Assembly: GCA_017983795.1 (NCBI GenBank)
Contig: JAGOAS010000001.1
Span: 248,001 to 312,000, forward strand
Length of the DNA: 64,000 bases
Reading direction: 5' to 3'
DNA from: Piscinibacter sp.
Lineage (GTDB): Bacteria > Pseudomonadota > Gammaproteobacteria > Burkholderiales > Burkholderiaceae_C
In this document: positions 1-9,926 of the stretch, in pieces
How the letters are laid out: the number at the start of each line of letters is the position of its first letter
Position numbering within the stretch: position 1 is the first letter of the stretch
Notes under the pieces: model-generated
Told to the model about the DNA's origin: nothing
Seen by the model: the letters and a program-made list of their open reading frames with translations, nothing else
Databases searched by the model: none
Position numbers and translations under genes: made by a program

Positions 1-1120
1 TCTCGCCGCCCTCGACGCGCTGCATGGTCTGCGCCATCTGCTCGATGGGCCGGAAGATGCCGCGCGCGCCGCGCAGCGAGAGCAGCGCCGCGCCGATCAT
101 CACGGCGAAGAAGATCAGCCCGATGGCCGCCAGCGCGCCGTATTTCAGCCAGGTGAAGGGCTGTTCGAGGAAGCCGACGTAGAGCATGCCGACGCGCCGG
201 CCCGCGCCGTCGACCAGCGGCTCGTAGGCCGACACGTACCAGTCGCCGACCACGAAGGCGCGGTCCAGCCAGGTGGCCCCTTCGCCGAGCACGGCGTCGC
301 GCACGGTCTGCGAGACGCGCGTGCCGATCGCGCGCGTGCCGGGGTCGGCGCCGAACAGGCGCACGTTGGTGCTGATGCGCACGTCGTCGAGGAACAGCGT
401 GGCCGTGCCCTGGCTGCCGAAGGGCAGCGAGCCGGCCGGATAGACGATCTCGTTGATGTGGTCGATGAAGGCCAGGTTGCGGTTGAGCAGCACGCCGGCC
501 TGCACGTGGCCGATGAGCGAGCCGTCGGCGGCCAGCACGGGCGCGTTGGCCAGCACCACCATGGCGCGGTCTTCCTGCGCGCGTGTGGTGGGCGCGGCGT
601 TGCGCGTGGGCACCAGCGGCACGGTCACGCGCGGCAGCAGCGCCGGCGCGAGCGCGCGCAGTTCGGCCAGGCTCAGCACTTCCACGGTGGCATGGCGCAT
701 GGCCTCGGCGCGCGGCCGCAGCGTCGGCGCGGCGGCGAGCGCCGCGTCGGGGCCGGAATCGCTCGCCAGCAGCGTGCCGTCGTTGCGGCGCAGGTTGACG
801 AAGTCCAGCGCCTCGCGCGCCTTGAAGCGCTGCAGCAGCGTCACCAGCTCGCCCGAGGCGGGGCGCGCCAGCGCGAGCTGCAGCGCATGCGACTCGGCCA
901 CCGCCGCCGCGCTCGCGCCCACCTCGCCGAGCACACGCTCGAAGTAGCCGTTGGCCACGGCCAGGTCGGAGCGCACCTTGGTGATCAGCAGCCGGTCGAA
1001 GGCGAGGTTGGCCCAGGCGAGCAGGATCACGCCCAGCAGCGGCAGCACCAGCGCCAGCGGCACCAGCACCATCGCCAGCAGCTTGCCGCGGATGGGCAGG
1101 TCGCGGAAGCGGCGCAGCAT
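1..1120 (-). CDS. Sensor histidine kinase with periplasmic cache domain (3' end outside window)
   Basis: The reading frame from the ATG at 1120 stays open to the window edge (373 codons). It starts with a short basic stretch and one membrane helix (about residues 10-37), continues with a roughly 270-residue extracytoplasmic region ending in the cache-type signature YEPLVDGAGRRVGMLYVGF, then a second helix (LAAIGLIFFAVMIGAALLSL) and the start of a HAMP linker (GIFRPIEQMAQTMQRVEGGE). This is the layout of a double-cache sensor kinase, but the kinase core lies off-window, so a chemoreceptor or cyclase output is not formally excluded. It begins 13 bp downstream of the response regulator stop codon, so the two form a regulator-kinase operon. 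The divergent fdh operon is the natural target (inference). Confidence 0.8.
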   Translation of the reverse strand, partial: MLRRFRDLPIRGKLLAMVLVPLALVLPLLGVILLAWANLAFDRLLITKVRSDLAVANGYFERVLGEVGASAAAVAESHALQLALARPASGELVTLLQRFKAREALDFVNLRRNDGTLLASDSGPDAALAAAPTLRPRAEAMRHATVEVLSLAELRALAPALLPRVTVPLVPTRNAAPTTRAQEDRAMVVLANAPVLAADGSLIGHVQAGVLLNRNLAFIDHINEIVYPAGSLPFGSQGTATLFLDDVRISTNVRLFGADPGTRAIGTRVSQTVRDAVLGEGATWLDRAFVVGDWYVSAYEPLVDGAGRRVGMLYVGFLEQPFTWLKYGALAAIGLIFFAVMIGAALLSLRGARGIFRPIEQMAQTMQRVEGGE

Positions 1121-1133
1121 CGGCCGGTGCGGC

Positions 1134-2546
<1,413 letters not shown>

Positions 2547-2617
2547 GGCAGCGTGCGAGGGCAAGGCCACTACTGTGGCACAGGCATCTCGGGCCTCCGC
2601 CGCGCCCTTGCCACGGA

Positions 2618-2634
2618 CTCGGGGCTTTCCCGAG
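2618..2634. other. Small perfect stem-loop in the fdh/regulator intergenic region
   Basis: CTCGGG, a five-base loop GCTTT, then CCCGAG. It lies between the divergent response regulator and fdh genes, upstream of the two 13-bp repeats. There is no T-run, so it is not a clear terminator; its role is unknown. Confidence 0.35.
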
Positions 2635-2652
2635 GGTTGCGAGCCTCGGTTG

Positions 2653-2702
2653 CGACAACTTGACGCGCCGACGCAGTGCAGCCGTGCAGCGACAGTTTGA
2701 CG
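2653..2702. promoter_or_regulatory. Two tandem 13-bp operator-like repeats upstream of fdh
   Basis: CGACAACTTGACG at 2653-2665 and CGACAGTTTGACG at 2690-2702 differ at two positions and lie 37 bp apart. Each is an imperfect palindrome of the form CGnCAn-n-TTGnCG. They sit between the divergent response regulator (start 2546) and the first fdh gene (start 2819), about 120-165 bp upstream of that gene. Two similar near-palindromes in this position fit binding sites for the adjacent response regulator. That is inference from position and symmetry. Confidence 0.5.
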
Positions 2703-2818
2703 TGGCGGCACATCGGGTTTTCAGAGGGCGGCTGCGGCCCTCATTACGCGCCCGGCGTGGCTAAGATATGAAGAAAGTTGCACAAGTGCCGATGTCGGGC
2801 CGCTCACCGGAGACCCTC

Positions 2819-3031
2819 ATGGACAAGCCCACCACCCCCAAGCTCTCGCGCCGAACCGTCTTCGCGGCGGCCGGCGGCGCCGGCGCGCTCGCCGCCGTGG
2901 CCGCGGCGCTGCCGCGTACGCCCGCGGAAAGCCTGGCCGACACGGCCACGAAGGCCGCTGCCGCCGAGAAGACCGGCGGCTACCAGGAGACGCAGCACGT
3001 GCTGCGCTACTACCAGACCACCCGCGTCTGA
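2819..3031 (+). CDS. Small TAT-signal protein of formate dehydrogenase operons
   Basis: A 70-residue protein starting MDKPTTPKLSRRTVFAAAGG, with a twin-arginine motif (SRRTVFA) followed by an Ala-rich hydrophobic stretch and a short mature part ending QHVLRYYQTTRV. I chose ATG 2819, preceded by GGAG at about 2808; an upstream in-frame ATG at 2768 would put the twin arginines too deep. It matches the family described as 'formate dehydrogenase region TAT target', which is found directly upstream of periplasmic formate dehydrogenase genes. Its function is not known; a chaperone-like or assembly role is a guess. It is the first gene of the fdh operon, 29 bp before fdhA. Confidence 0.85.
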   Translation: MDKPTTPKLSRRTVFAAAGGAGALAAVAAALPRTPAESLADTATKAAAAEKTGGYQETQHVLRYYQTTRV

Positions 3032-3060
3032 GACCGTTCGCCCAAGGCCAAGGAGTTCCC

Positions 3061-6039
3061 ATGCTGCTCACGCGCAAGTCGTCGACTGCCGCCGCCGGCG
3101 CTGACTCGTCGCTGCTGTCCAGCCTCGCACGCGGTGTTTCGCGGGCGATCCCCACCATGGACCGGCGCGCCTTCCTGCGCCGCTCCGGCCTCGGCGTCGG
3201 GGCCGGCATCGCCGTCTCGCAGCTCTCGCTGCTGAAGAAGGCGCAGGCCGCCGATGCGCCCGCGGGCGCGGCGGGTGACAAGAAGGTCGTGGTGCGGCGC
3301 ACCGTCTGCGGCCACTGCTCGGTGGGCTGCGCGATCGACGCGGTGGTCGAGAACGGCGTGTGGGTGCGCCAGGAGCCGGTGTTCGACTCGCCGATCAACC
3401 TCGGCGCGCACTGCGCCAAGGGCGCCGCGGTGCGCGAGCACGGCCATGGCGAGTACCGCCTCAAATACCCGATGAAGCTCGTCAACGGCAAGTACGAGCG
3501 CATCGGCTGGGACGAGGCGCTGGCCGAGATCAGCGCGCGCATGCTCGAGCTGAAGAAGCAGAGCGGGCCCGACTCGGTCTTCCTGGTCGGCTCCTCGAAG
3601 CACAGCAACGAGCAGTCCTACCTGCTGCGCAAGTGGATGAGCCTGTGGGGCAGCAACAACTGCGACCACCAGGCGCGCATCTGCCACTCGACCACCGTCG
3701 CCGGCGTCGCCAACACCTGGGGCTACGGCGCGATGACGAACTCCTACAACGACATGCAGAACGCCAAGGCGGCGCTCTACATCGGCTCCAACGCCGCCGA
3801 GGCGCACCCGGTGTCGATGCTGCACATGCTGCATGCCAAGGAGAACGGCTGCAAGATGATCGTGGCCGATCCGCGCTTCACGCGCACGGCGGCCAAGGCC
3901 GGCGAGTACGTGCGCATCCGCTCGGGCACCGACATCCCCTTCCTGTTCGGAGTGCTGTACCACATCTTCAAGAACGGCTGGGAAGACAAGAAGTACATCG
4001 AGGACCGCGTCTACGGCATGGACAAGGTGCGCGAGGACGTGCTCGCCAAGTGGACGCCCGACAAGGTGCTGGAGGCCTGCGGCGTCGACGAGGCGACCTG
4101 CTTCAAGGTCGCCGAGACGATGGCCAAGAACCGCCCGAGCACCATCGTCTGGTGCATGGGCCAGACCCAGCACTCGATCGGCAACGCGATGGTGCGCGCC
4201 TCCTGCATCCTGCAGCTGGCGCTGGGCAACATCGGCGTGTCCGGCGGCGGCGCGAACATCTTCCGCGGCCACGACAACGTGCAGGGCGCCACCGACGTCG
4301 GCCCCAACCCCGATTCGCTGCCCGGCTACTACGGCCTGGCCGAAGGCGCGTTCAAGCACTTCGCGAAGGCCTGGAACCTCGATTTCGAGTGGATCAAGAA
4401 GCAGTACGCGCCGGGCATGATGACCAAGCCCGGCATGACGGTGTCGCGCTGGATCGACGGCGTGCTCGAGAAGAACGAGCTGATCGACCAGGACAGCAAC
4501 CTGCGCGGCCTGATCTTCTGGGGCCATGCGCCCAACTCGCAGACCCGCGGGCTCGAGATGAAGAAGGCGATGGACAAGCTCGACCTGCTGGTCGTGATCG
4601 ATCCCTTCCCGAGCGCCACCGCCGCGATGGCCGCGATGCCCGGCAAGGCCGAGGATCTCAACCCGAACCGCGCCGTCTACCTGCTGCCGGCGGCCACGCA
4701 GTTCGAGACCAGCGGCTCGTGCACGGCCTCGAACCGCTCGGTGCAGTGGCGCGAGCAGGTCATCGAGCCGCTGTGGGAGAGCCGCACCGACCACATGATC
4801 ATGTACCAGCTCGCGGCCAAGCTGGGCTTCGGCGCCGAGCTGGTGAAGAACTACAAGATGGTCAAGGGCAAGGGCGGCATGGAGGAGCCCGAGATCGAGT
4901 CCATCCTCCGCGAGATCAACGCCTCGGTCTGGACCATCGGCTACACCGGCCAGAGCCCCGAGCGCCTGAAGGCGCACATGCGCAACATGAACGTCTTCGA
5001 CGTGAAGACACTGCGCGCCAAGGGCGGCATCGACAAGGAGACCGGCTACAAGCTCGACGGCGACTACTTCGGCCTGCCCTGGCCCTGCTACGGCACGCCC
5101 GAGCTCAAGCACCCGGGCTCGCCCAACCTCTACGACACCAGCCGCCACGTGATGGACGGCGGCGGCAACTTCCGCGCCAACTTCGGCGTGGAGCGCGACG
5201 GCGTCTCGCTGCTGGCCGGCGACGGCTCGCACAGCAAGGGCGCCGAGCTGACCACCGGCTACCCCGAGTTCGACCACCTGCTGCTCAAGAAGCTGGGCTG
5301 GTGGGACGACCTGACCGAGGCCGAGAAGAAGGCCGCCGAGGGCAAGAACTGGAAGACCGACCCCTCGGGCGGCATCATCCGCGTCGCCATGCAGGTGCAC
5401 GGCTGCCATCCGTTCGGCAACGCCAAGGCGCGCGCGCTGGTGTGGAACTTCCCCGACCCGATCCCGCAGCACCGCGAGCCGATCTTCAGCAATCGCCCGG
5501 AGCTGATCGCCAAGTACCCGACGCACGACGACAAGAAGGCCTTCTGGCGCTTGCCCACCTTGTTCAAGTCGGTGCAGGAGAAGAACAAGGACATCGGCAA
5601 GACCTACCCGCTGATCATGTCCAGCGGCCGCCTGGTCGAGTTCGAGGGCGGCGGCGAGGAGACCCGCTCCAACCCCTGGCTGGCCGAGCTGCAGCAGGAC
5701 ATGTTCGTCGAGATCAACCCGAAGGCGGCCAACGACCGCGGCATCCGCAACGGCGAGTACGTCTGGGTGAAGACCCCGACCATGGCCGCGCTGCCCGACT
5801 TCAAGGGCCTGCGCGTGAAGGCGCTGGTGACCGAGCGCGTCGATGCCGAGACGGTGTGGCTGCCGTTCCACTTCTCCGGCCGCTGGGGCGGTGCCGACCT
5901 GCTCGCCTACTACCCGAGCGGCGCCGCGCCGGTGGTGCGCGGCGAGGCAGTCAATACCGCGACCACCTACGGCTACGACAGCGTGACGATGATGCAGGAA
6001 ACCAAGACGACGCTCTGCCAGATCGAGCGCGCCGCCTGA
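3061..6039 (+). CDS. fdhA: Formate dehydrogenase catalytic subunit (Mo/W-bis-MGD, Cys type)
   Basis: A 992-residue molybdopterin oxidoreductase that oxidises formate to CO2. A twin-arginine signal (DRRAFLRRS, residues 34-42) targets the folded enzyme to the periplasm. The N-terminal [4Fe-4S] ligands are C83, C86, C90 and C118. The active-site motif is ARICHS with C208-H209, so the metal ligand is cysteine encoded by TGC rather than selenocysteine. The MGD-binding C-terminal domain is present (SSGRLVEFEGGGEETRSNPW and downstream). ATG 3061 follows an AAGGAG site six bases upstream. The length is in the normal range for FdnG/FdoG-type subunits. The Fe-S and cytochrome b subunits follow, giving a membrane-linked respiratory complex that passes electrons to quinone. 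Confidence 0.97.
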   Translation: MLLTRKSSTAAAGADSSLLSSLARGVSRAIPTMDRRAFLRRSGLGVGAGIAVSQLSLLKKAQAADAPAGAAGDKKVVVRRTVCGHCSVGCAIDAVVENGVWVRQEPVFDSPINLGAHCAKGAAVREHGHGEYRLKYPMKLVNGKYERIGWDEALAEISARMLELKKQSGPDSVFLVGSSKHSNEQSYLLRKWMSLWGSNNCDHQARICHSTTVAGVANTWGYGAMTNSYNDMQNAKAALYIGSNAAEAHPVSMLHMLHAKENGCKMIVADPRFTRTAAKAGEYVRIRSGTDIPFLFGVLYHIFKNGWEDKKYIEDRVYGMDKVREDVLAKWTPDKVLEACGVDEATCFKVAETMAKNRPSTIVWCMGQTQHSIGNAMVRASCILQLALGNIGVSGGGANIFRGHDNVQGATDVGPNPDSLPGYYGLAEGAFKHFAKAWNLDFEWIKKQYAPGMMTKPGMTVSRWIDGVLEKNELIDQDSNLRGLIFWGHAPNSQTRGLEMKKAMDKLDLLVVIDPFPSATAAMAAMPGKAEDLNPNRAVYLLPAATQFETSGSCTASNRSVQWREQVIEPLWESRTDHMIMYQLAAKLGFGAELVKNYKMVKGKGGMEEPEIESILREINASVWTIGYTGQSPERLKAHMRNMNVFDVKTLRAKGGIDKETGYKLDGDYFGLPWPCYGTPELKHPGSPNLYDTSRHVMDGGGNFRANFGVERDGVSLLAGDGSHSKGAELTTGYPEFDHLLLKKLGWWDDLTEAEKKAAEGKNWKTDPSGGIIRVAMQVHGCHPFGNAKARALVWNFPDPIPQHREPIFSNRPELIAKYPTHDDKKAFWRLPTLFKSVQEKNKDIGKTYPLIMSSGRLVEFEGGGEETRSNPWLAELQQDMFVEINPKAANDRGIRNGEYVWVKTPTMAALPDFKGLRVKALVTERVDAETVWLPFHFSGRWGGADLLAYYPSGAAPVVRGEAVNTATTYGYDSVTMMQETKTTLCQIERAA

Positions 6040-6058
6040 GGCTGAGGAGATCCCCGAC

Positions 6059-6688
6059 ATGGCCCGAATGAAGTTCATCTGCGACGCCGAGCGCTGCATC
6101 GAGTGCAACGGTTGCGCGACCGCCTGCAAGGCCGAGCACGACGTGCCCTGGGGCGTGAACCGGCGCCGCGTGGTCACGCTCAACGACGGTGTGCCCGGCG
6201 AGCGCTCGATCTCGGTGGCGTGCATGCACTGCTCCGACGCGCCCTGCATGGCGGTCTGCCCGGTCGACTGCTTCCACCGCACCGACGAAGGTGTGGTGCT
6301 GCACGACAAGGACGTCTGCATCGGCTGCGGCTACTGTTCCTACGCCTGCCCCTTCGGCGCGCCGCAGTTCCCGAGCAACGGCAGCTTCGGGTTGCGCGGC
6401 AAGATGGACAAGTGCACCTTCTGCGCCGGCGGCCCGGAGGAGAACGGCTCGCAGGCCGAGTTCGAGAAATACGGGCGCAACCGGCTGGCCGAAGGCAAGC
6501 TGCCGGCCTGCGCCGAGATGTGCTCGACCAAGGCGCTGCTCGGCGGCGACGGCGACGTGGTGGCCGACATCTTCCGCAACCGCGTGCTGGTGCGCGGCAA
6601 GGGCAGCGAGGTGTGGGGCTGGGGCACGGCCTACGGCAAGCCGACCGGCGGCGCCGCAGACAAAGCCAAGGAGGGCACCAAGTCATGA
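6059..6688 (+). CDS. fdhB: Formate dehydrogenase iron-sulfur subunit
   Basis: A 209-residue four-cluster ferredoxin-type subunit. The Cys clusters are CIECNGCATACK near the N-terminus, CMHCSDAPCMAVCPVDC, CIGCGYCSYACPFGAP, and CTFC with a later CAEMC, which together are the usual sixteen ligands for four [4Fe-4S] centres. Unlike E. coli FdnH there is no C-terminal membrane helix; the tail is short and charged. It transfers electrons from FdhA to the cytochrome b subunit. It starts 19 bp after fdhA, and its TGA overlaps the ATG of the next small gene (ATGA), which indicates translational coupling. Confidence 0.96.
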   Translation: MARMKFICDAERCIECNGCATACKAEHDVPWGVNRRRVVTLNDGVPGERSISVACMHCSDAPCMAVCPVDCFHRTDEGVVLHDKDVCIGCGYCSYACPFGAPQFPSNGSFGLRGKMDKCTFCAGGPEENGSQAEFEKYGRNRLAEGKLPACAEMCSTKALLGGDGDVVADIFRNRVLVRGKGSEVWGWGTAYGKPTGGAADKAKEGTKS

Positions 6689-6915
6689 TCGGACGCATCG
6701 TGCTGATCGCCGCCTTGGCCGTGGGCCTGGCGGCCTGCGGCGAGAAGGCGCAGACCGCCTCCACGAAGAAGATCGACGCGGCGCCGTGGGACGGCGCGCG
6801 CGACGCGTTCGTCGCGCCCGGCTGGAAGGCCGGCGACAAGGGCAGCTGGGAGGCGCAGATGCGCACCCGCGCCCAGGGGCAGAACGAGTACTCACGCGCC
6901 GCCGCGCAGAAGTGA
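6685..6915 (+). CDS. Small lipoprotein of the formate dehydrogenase operon
   Basis: A 76-residue protein, MIGRIVLIAALAVGLAACGE and onward, with a clean lipobox (LAAC) after a hydrophobic signal, so it is probably an acylated periplasmic-face lipoprotein. The mature part is short and polar (APWDGARDAFVAPGWKAGDKGSWEAQ) with no enzymatic motif. The start overlaps the fdhB stop (ATGA). I know no characterised function. Its coupling between the Fe-S and cytochrome subunits suggests a role in assembly or anchoring of the complex (inference). Confidence 0.8.
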   Translation: MIGRIVLIAALAVGLAACGEKAQTASTKKIDAAPWDGARDAFVAPGWKAGDKGSWEAQMRTRAQGQNEYSRAAAQK

Positions 6916-6940
6916 ACGGCAGCCGCCGCCAGGAGACGCC

Positions 6941-8053
6941 ATGCATCGCATGATCCGCAGCTTGCTGTTGGCGCTGGGGCTGGGCGTCGCAGGCCTGGCC
7001 TGGGCGCAGGGCAGCGCCGCGCCGGCGGACGCTGCATCCGCCGCAGCCGCCGGCCTGCCTCGGCCCGACGAGACCAACGCGCAACGCGCCAAGAGCCAGC
7101 CCGGCAACAACGCGCCGCTGTGGCGCGCGGTGCGCGATTCCGGCAATCAGGCCGGCTACGCCTCGCTGCCCGGCATCGACAAGGGCGTGCTGATCCAGCC
7201 CTTCGTGCAGTACCCCGGCTCGGCGTTCACCAACGCCGGCGAGGCCTGGCGCCAGGTGCGCAACCGCTGGATCATCCCCTACGGCGGCGCGCTGCTGCTG
7301 ATCGTGCTGGGCGCGCTGGCGCTGTTCTACTGGCGCAAGGGGCCGCTGGGCGGCCACGAGCGCGACACCGGCCGCAAGATCGAGCGCTTCACCCCCTTCG
7401 AGCGCAGCGCGCACTGGGCCAACGCGGTCGCCTTCGTGGTGCTGGCCGTCTCCGGCGTCGTGATGGCCTTCGGCAAATTCTTCCTGCTGCCGGTGATCGG
7501 CGCCACGCTGTTCGGCTGGCTCACCTATGCGCTGAAGACCGCGCACAACTTCGCGGGGCCGCTGTTCGCGGTGTCGCTGCTGGTGGTGATCCTCACCTAC
7601 GTGCGCGACAACCTGCCGACCGGCGCCGACCTCAAGTGGGTGCTCAAGGGTGGCGGCCTGCTGTCCGAGCACGAGGTCCCCTCGCACCGCTACAACGGCG
7701 GCGAGAAGCTGCTGTTCTGGGTCGGCGTGTTCCTGCTCGGCCTGACGGTGGTGGGCTCTGGCGTGGTGCTCGACAAGCTGCTGCCCGAGTTGCTGCCCTA
7801 CACGCGCGACCAGATGCAGATCGCCCACATGATCCACGCGGTGGCGGCGATCGTGATGCTGGCGATGTTCCTCGGCCACATCTACATCGGCAGCATCGGC
7901 ATGAAGGGCGCGCTCGAAGGCATGCGCAGCGGCTACGTCGACGAGGCCTGGGCCAAGGAACACCACGAACTCTGGTACGAGGACGTCCGCGCCGGCAAGA
8001 TCCCGGCACAGCGCAGCACGCCGGCGCGCGGCGTGAGCGCCCCGCAAACCTGA
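6941..8053 (+). CDS. fdhC: Formate dehydrogenase cytochrome b556 subunit
   Basis: A 370-residue FdnI/FdoI-like membrane subunit with an N-terminal Sec signal (LLLALGLGVAGLAWAQ), an extra periplasmic segment of about 90 residues, then a first helix (ALLLIVLGALALFYW) and the conserved core with HWANAVAFVVLAVSGV, THAHNF-type and MIHAVAAIVMLAMFLGHIY segments that carry the candidate haem-ligating histidines. It takes electrons from FdhB and reduces quinone in the inner membrane. ATG 6941 has GGAG upstream; a second ATG nine bases downstream is also possible. At 370 residues it is longer than E. coli FdnI because of the N-terminal extension, a form I associate with betaproteobacterial operons. Confidence 0.95.
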   Translation: MHRMIRSLLLALGLGVAGLAWAQGSAAPADAASAAAAGLPRPDETNAQRAKSQPGNNAPLWRAVRDSGNQAGYASLPGIDKGVLIQPFVQYPGSAFTNAGEAWRQVRNRWIIPYGGALLLIVLGALALFYWRKGPLGGHERDTGRKIERFTPFERSAHWANAVAFVVLAVSGVVMAFGKFFLLPVIGATLFGWLTYALKTAHNFAGPLFAVSLLVVILTYVRDNLPTGADLKWVLKGGGLLSEHEVPSHRYNGGEKLLFWVGVFLLGLTVVGSGVVLDKLLPELLPYTRDQMQIAHMIHAVAAIVMLAMFLGHIYIGSIGMKGALEGMRSGYVDEAWAKEHHELWYEDVRAGKIPAQRSTPARGVSAPQT

Positions 8054-8069
8054 CCCGGGAAACCCGACC

Positions 8070-8378
8070 ATGCGCACCCTGCTGCTTGCCCTGATCTCCA
8101 CGGCCTTCGCCGGCGCGGCGCTGGCCAAGCTGCCGCCGCTGTCCGACGAAGCCAAGGCCAAGGCCGCCGAAGCCGCCGCCAAGACGGCGCACGGCAACAA
8201 GGTGGCCGACTACCAGCTCTGCCGTTCGATGGAGAAGGTGGTGGCACGCTACCGGGCCGAGGCCACCAAGGCTGGCAAGACGCCCGCCAAGCCCGTCGAC
8301 ACGCCGGCCTGCGCCGACCCCGGCCCCTTCGTGCCGCCGGCCGCGGCGCCGGCGCCGGCCCCGGCCGCGAAATCCTGA
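8070..8378 (+). CDS. Small periplasmic protein of the fdh operon, unknown function
   Basis: A 102-residue protein with a Sec signal peptide (MRTLLLALISTAFAGAALA), an Ala/Lys-rich helical segment, two cysteines (LCRSME and DTPACADP) that could form a disulfide, and a low-complexity Pro-Ala tail. It is 17 bp downstream of the cytochrome subunit and clearly in the operon. The N-terminal half (KVADYQLCRSMEKVVARY) looks folded, the tail disordered. I do not recognise a named family. Confidence 0.75.
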   Translation: MRTLLLALISTAFAGAALAKLPPLSDEAKAKAAEAAAKTAHGNKVADYQLCRSMEKVVARYRAEATKAGKTPAKPVDTPACADPGPFVPPAAAPAPAPAAKS

Positions 8379-8420
8379 ATCCGGGCGCGCGCAGCACCTT
8401 GCGCTCGTGCACGCCCGCCA

Positions 8421-8437
8421 GCCCGTACAGTGCGGGC
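8421..8437 (+). promoter_or_regulatory. Stem-loop abutting the fdhD start codon
   Basis: GCCCG and CGGGC pair around a seven-base loop, ending one base before the ATG at 8438. No Shine-Dalgarno sequence is visible between it and the start. It could limit fdhD translation or simply reflect high G+C. Confidence 0.3.
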
Positions 8438-9283
8438 ATGACGGTTCGACTCACCCAGGCCAGCGCGCCGCTGATGCGCAGCATCGCGGTGCGCGACGAA
8501 TTCGGCGCCGAACGCGAGGTCGCGATTCCCGCCGAGCGCGCCCTCACCGTATTCGTCGACAAGCGCGAGCTGGTCACGCTGATGACGCTGGGCGCGGCGC
8601 CCGAGCTGCTGGTGCTGGGCTACCTGCGCAACCAGCGCCTGGTCGAGAGCGTGGCCGAGATCGACTCGGTGACGGTCGACTGGGAAGTCGAGGCCGCCGC
8701 CGTGGCCACGCGCGGCGGCGTGCAGCGCTTCGAGGAGAAGACCGCCAAGCGGGTGGTGACCACCGGCTGCGGCCAGGGCACGGTGTTCGGCGACCTGATG
8801 GCCGACCTCGATGCGATCCGCCTGCCGCCGGCCAGCGACCCGCGCGGCCGTATCAGCCAGGCCACGCTGTATGGCCTGCTCGATGCCGTGCGGCGCCAGG
8901 AGAGCACCTACAAGTCGGCCGGCTCGGTGCACGGCTGCGCGCTGTTCCGCCAGGACGAACTGCTGATGTTCGTCGAGGACGTCGGCCGCCACAACGCCAT
9001 CGACACCATCGCCGGCTGGATGTGGCTGCACGGCGTGGACGGCGCCGACAAGATCTTCTACACGACCGGGCGGCTGACCAGCGAGATGGTCATCAAGTCG
9101 GCGCAGATGGGCGTGCCCATCGTCGTCTCGCGCAGCGGCATCACGCAGATGGGCTACGAACTCGCGCGCCAGCTCGGCCTGGCGCTGTTCGGCCGGGCCA
9201 CCAACCGGCACTTCCTCTGCTATACGGGCTTCGAGCGCTTCGACGCGCAGCCGGAGCCGGCCCGGCCCGCGACGAAGGAGTGA
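8438..9283 (+). CDS. fdhD: FdhD, sulfurtransferase for formate dehydrogenase maturation
   Basis: A 281-residue FdhD-family protein. FdhD passes sulfur from a cysteine desulfurase to the bis-MGD cofactor, an essential step for FDH activity. Recognisable blocks are [58 protein letters not shown] and GIPIV-like VPIVVSRSG. In the flexible loop only C111 is present; the partner Cys of the E. coli C-x-x-C pair is absent (CGQG). ATG 8438 is chosen because the upstream in-frame ATG gives a non-conserved extension. It is the last gene of the fdh operon and converges on the next gene with only a few bases between stops. Confidence 0.95.
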   Translation: MTVRLTQASAPLMRSIAVRDEFGAEREVAIPAERALTVFVDKRELVTLMTLGAAPELLVLGYLRNQRLVESVAEIDSVTVDWEVEAAAVATRGGVQRFEEKTAKRVVTTGCGQGTVFGDLMADLDAIRLPPASDPRGRISQATLYGLLDAVRRQESTYKSAGSVHGCALFRQDELLMFVEDVGRHNAIDTIAGWMWLHGVDGADKIFYTTGRLTSEMVIKSAQMGVPIVVSRSGITQMGYELARQLGLALFGRATNRHFLCYTGFERFDAQPEPARPATKE

Positions 9284-9290
9284 AGCGGGC

Positions 9291-9818
9291 TCAGGCGATG
9301 CGCGCCAGGTCGCGCAGCACCGTCGGGCCGGCGCGGCGCTCGATCTCGGCGAGCAACTGCTTGCCCCAGCCGAACGAGAACAGGCCTTCGGCCACCACGA
9401 ACATTGGGCCGACCAGCAGGCCGCTGGCGTCGTCGACGAACGCGGGCTTGCGGCCCTCGTACCAGTGGCCGATGAACTGGATCAGCCAGCCGAGCGCGAG
9501 CAGGCCGATGCCGCAGCCCAGCCAGGCGCCCATGCCGCTGTCGCCGAAGCGCTGCGCCAGTGCGACCAGCACGCCCATTACGGCCGTGACGGCCAGGCCG
9601 AGCTGCAGGTTGCCGCGTGTCAGGTACCAGAGGGCCGCGGCCGCGAACACGACCCAGGCCGGCGTCAGCCCCCAGCCGGCCAGCGCGAAGGCGGGTTTGG
9701 CCAGCAGCACGCCGAGGGCGAAGACGATCATCGGCACGCCGACGAAGTGGCTCGCGATGTTGCGCCGGTCGCGGTGGTACGTCGCGTACTGGACGAGGAG
9801 GTCGGTGGCGCCGCGCAT
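9291..9818 (-). CDS. Mpo1-like (DUF962/YGL010w) membrane protein
   Basis: A 175-residue protein with the N-terminal signature [19 protein letters not shown], four hydrophobic helices, and the second conserved block [16 protein letters not shown]. These His-containing blocks are the family hallmark; yeast Mpo1 is an Fe2+-dependent dioxygenase in alpha-oxidation of 2-hydroxy fatty acids, and the bacterial function is presumed similar but untested. Start ATG 9818 is preceded by GGAG. It is convergent with fdhD and divergent from dcd. Confidence 0.85.
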   Translation of the reverse strand: MRGATDLLVQYATYHRDRRNIASHFVGVPMIVFALGVLLAKPAFALAGWGLTPAWVVFAAAALWYLTRGNLQLGLAVTAVMGVLVALAQRFGDSGMGAWLGCGIGLLALGWLIQFIGHWYEGRKPAFVDDASGLLVGPMFVVAEGLFSFGWGKQLLAEIERRAGPTVLRDLARIA

Positions 9819-9926
9819 GAAGGGTCTCCGGGGGACGGCTGCAGTCAGACTCGACTGTCGCACAGCTTGGCGGCGGCGTGCGTCCGGCGGTCCCTAAAAT
9901 GCACGCTTCGTACCTGGAATTCGCAG

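Noticed and set aside
2570-2600. TGGCAC sequence as a sigma-54 -24 element near 2576
   Set aside because: No matching -12 TTGC at the right spacing, and it lies over 240 bp from the first fdh gene.
3680-3690. Possible selenocysteine codon in formate dehydrogenase
   Set aside because: The active-site codon is TGC (Cys) in ARICHS; no in-frame TGA occurs.
3010-6321. 1103-residue open frame antisense to fdhA
   Set aside because: Shadow of the high-G+C fdhA codons; composition (Val/Leu/His/Arg-rich) has no domain, while fdhA on the other strand is unmistakable.
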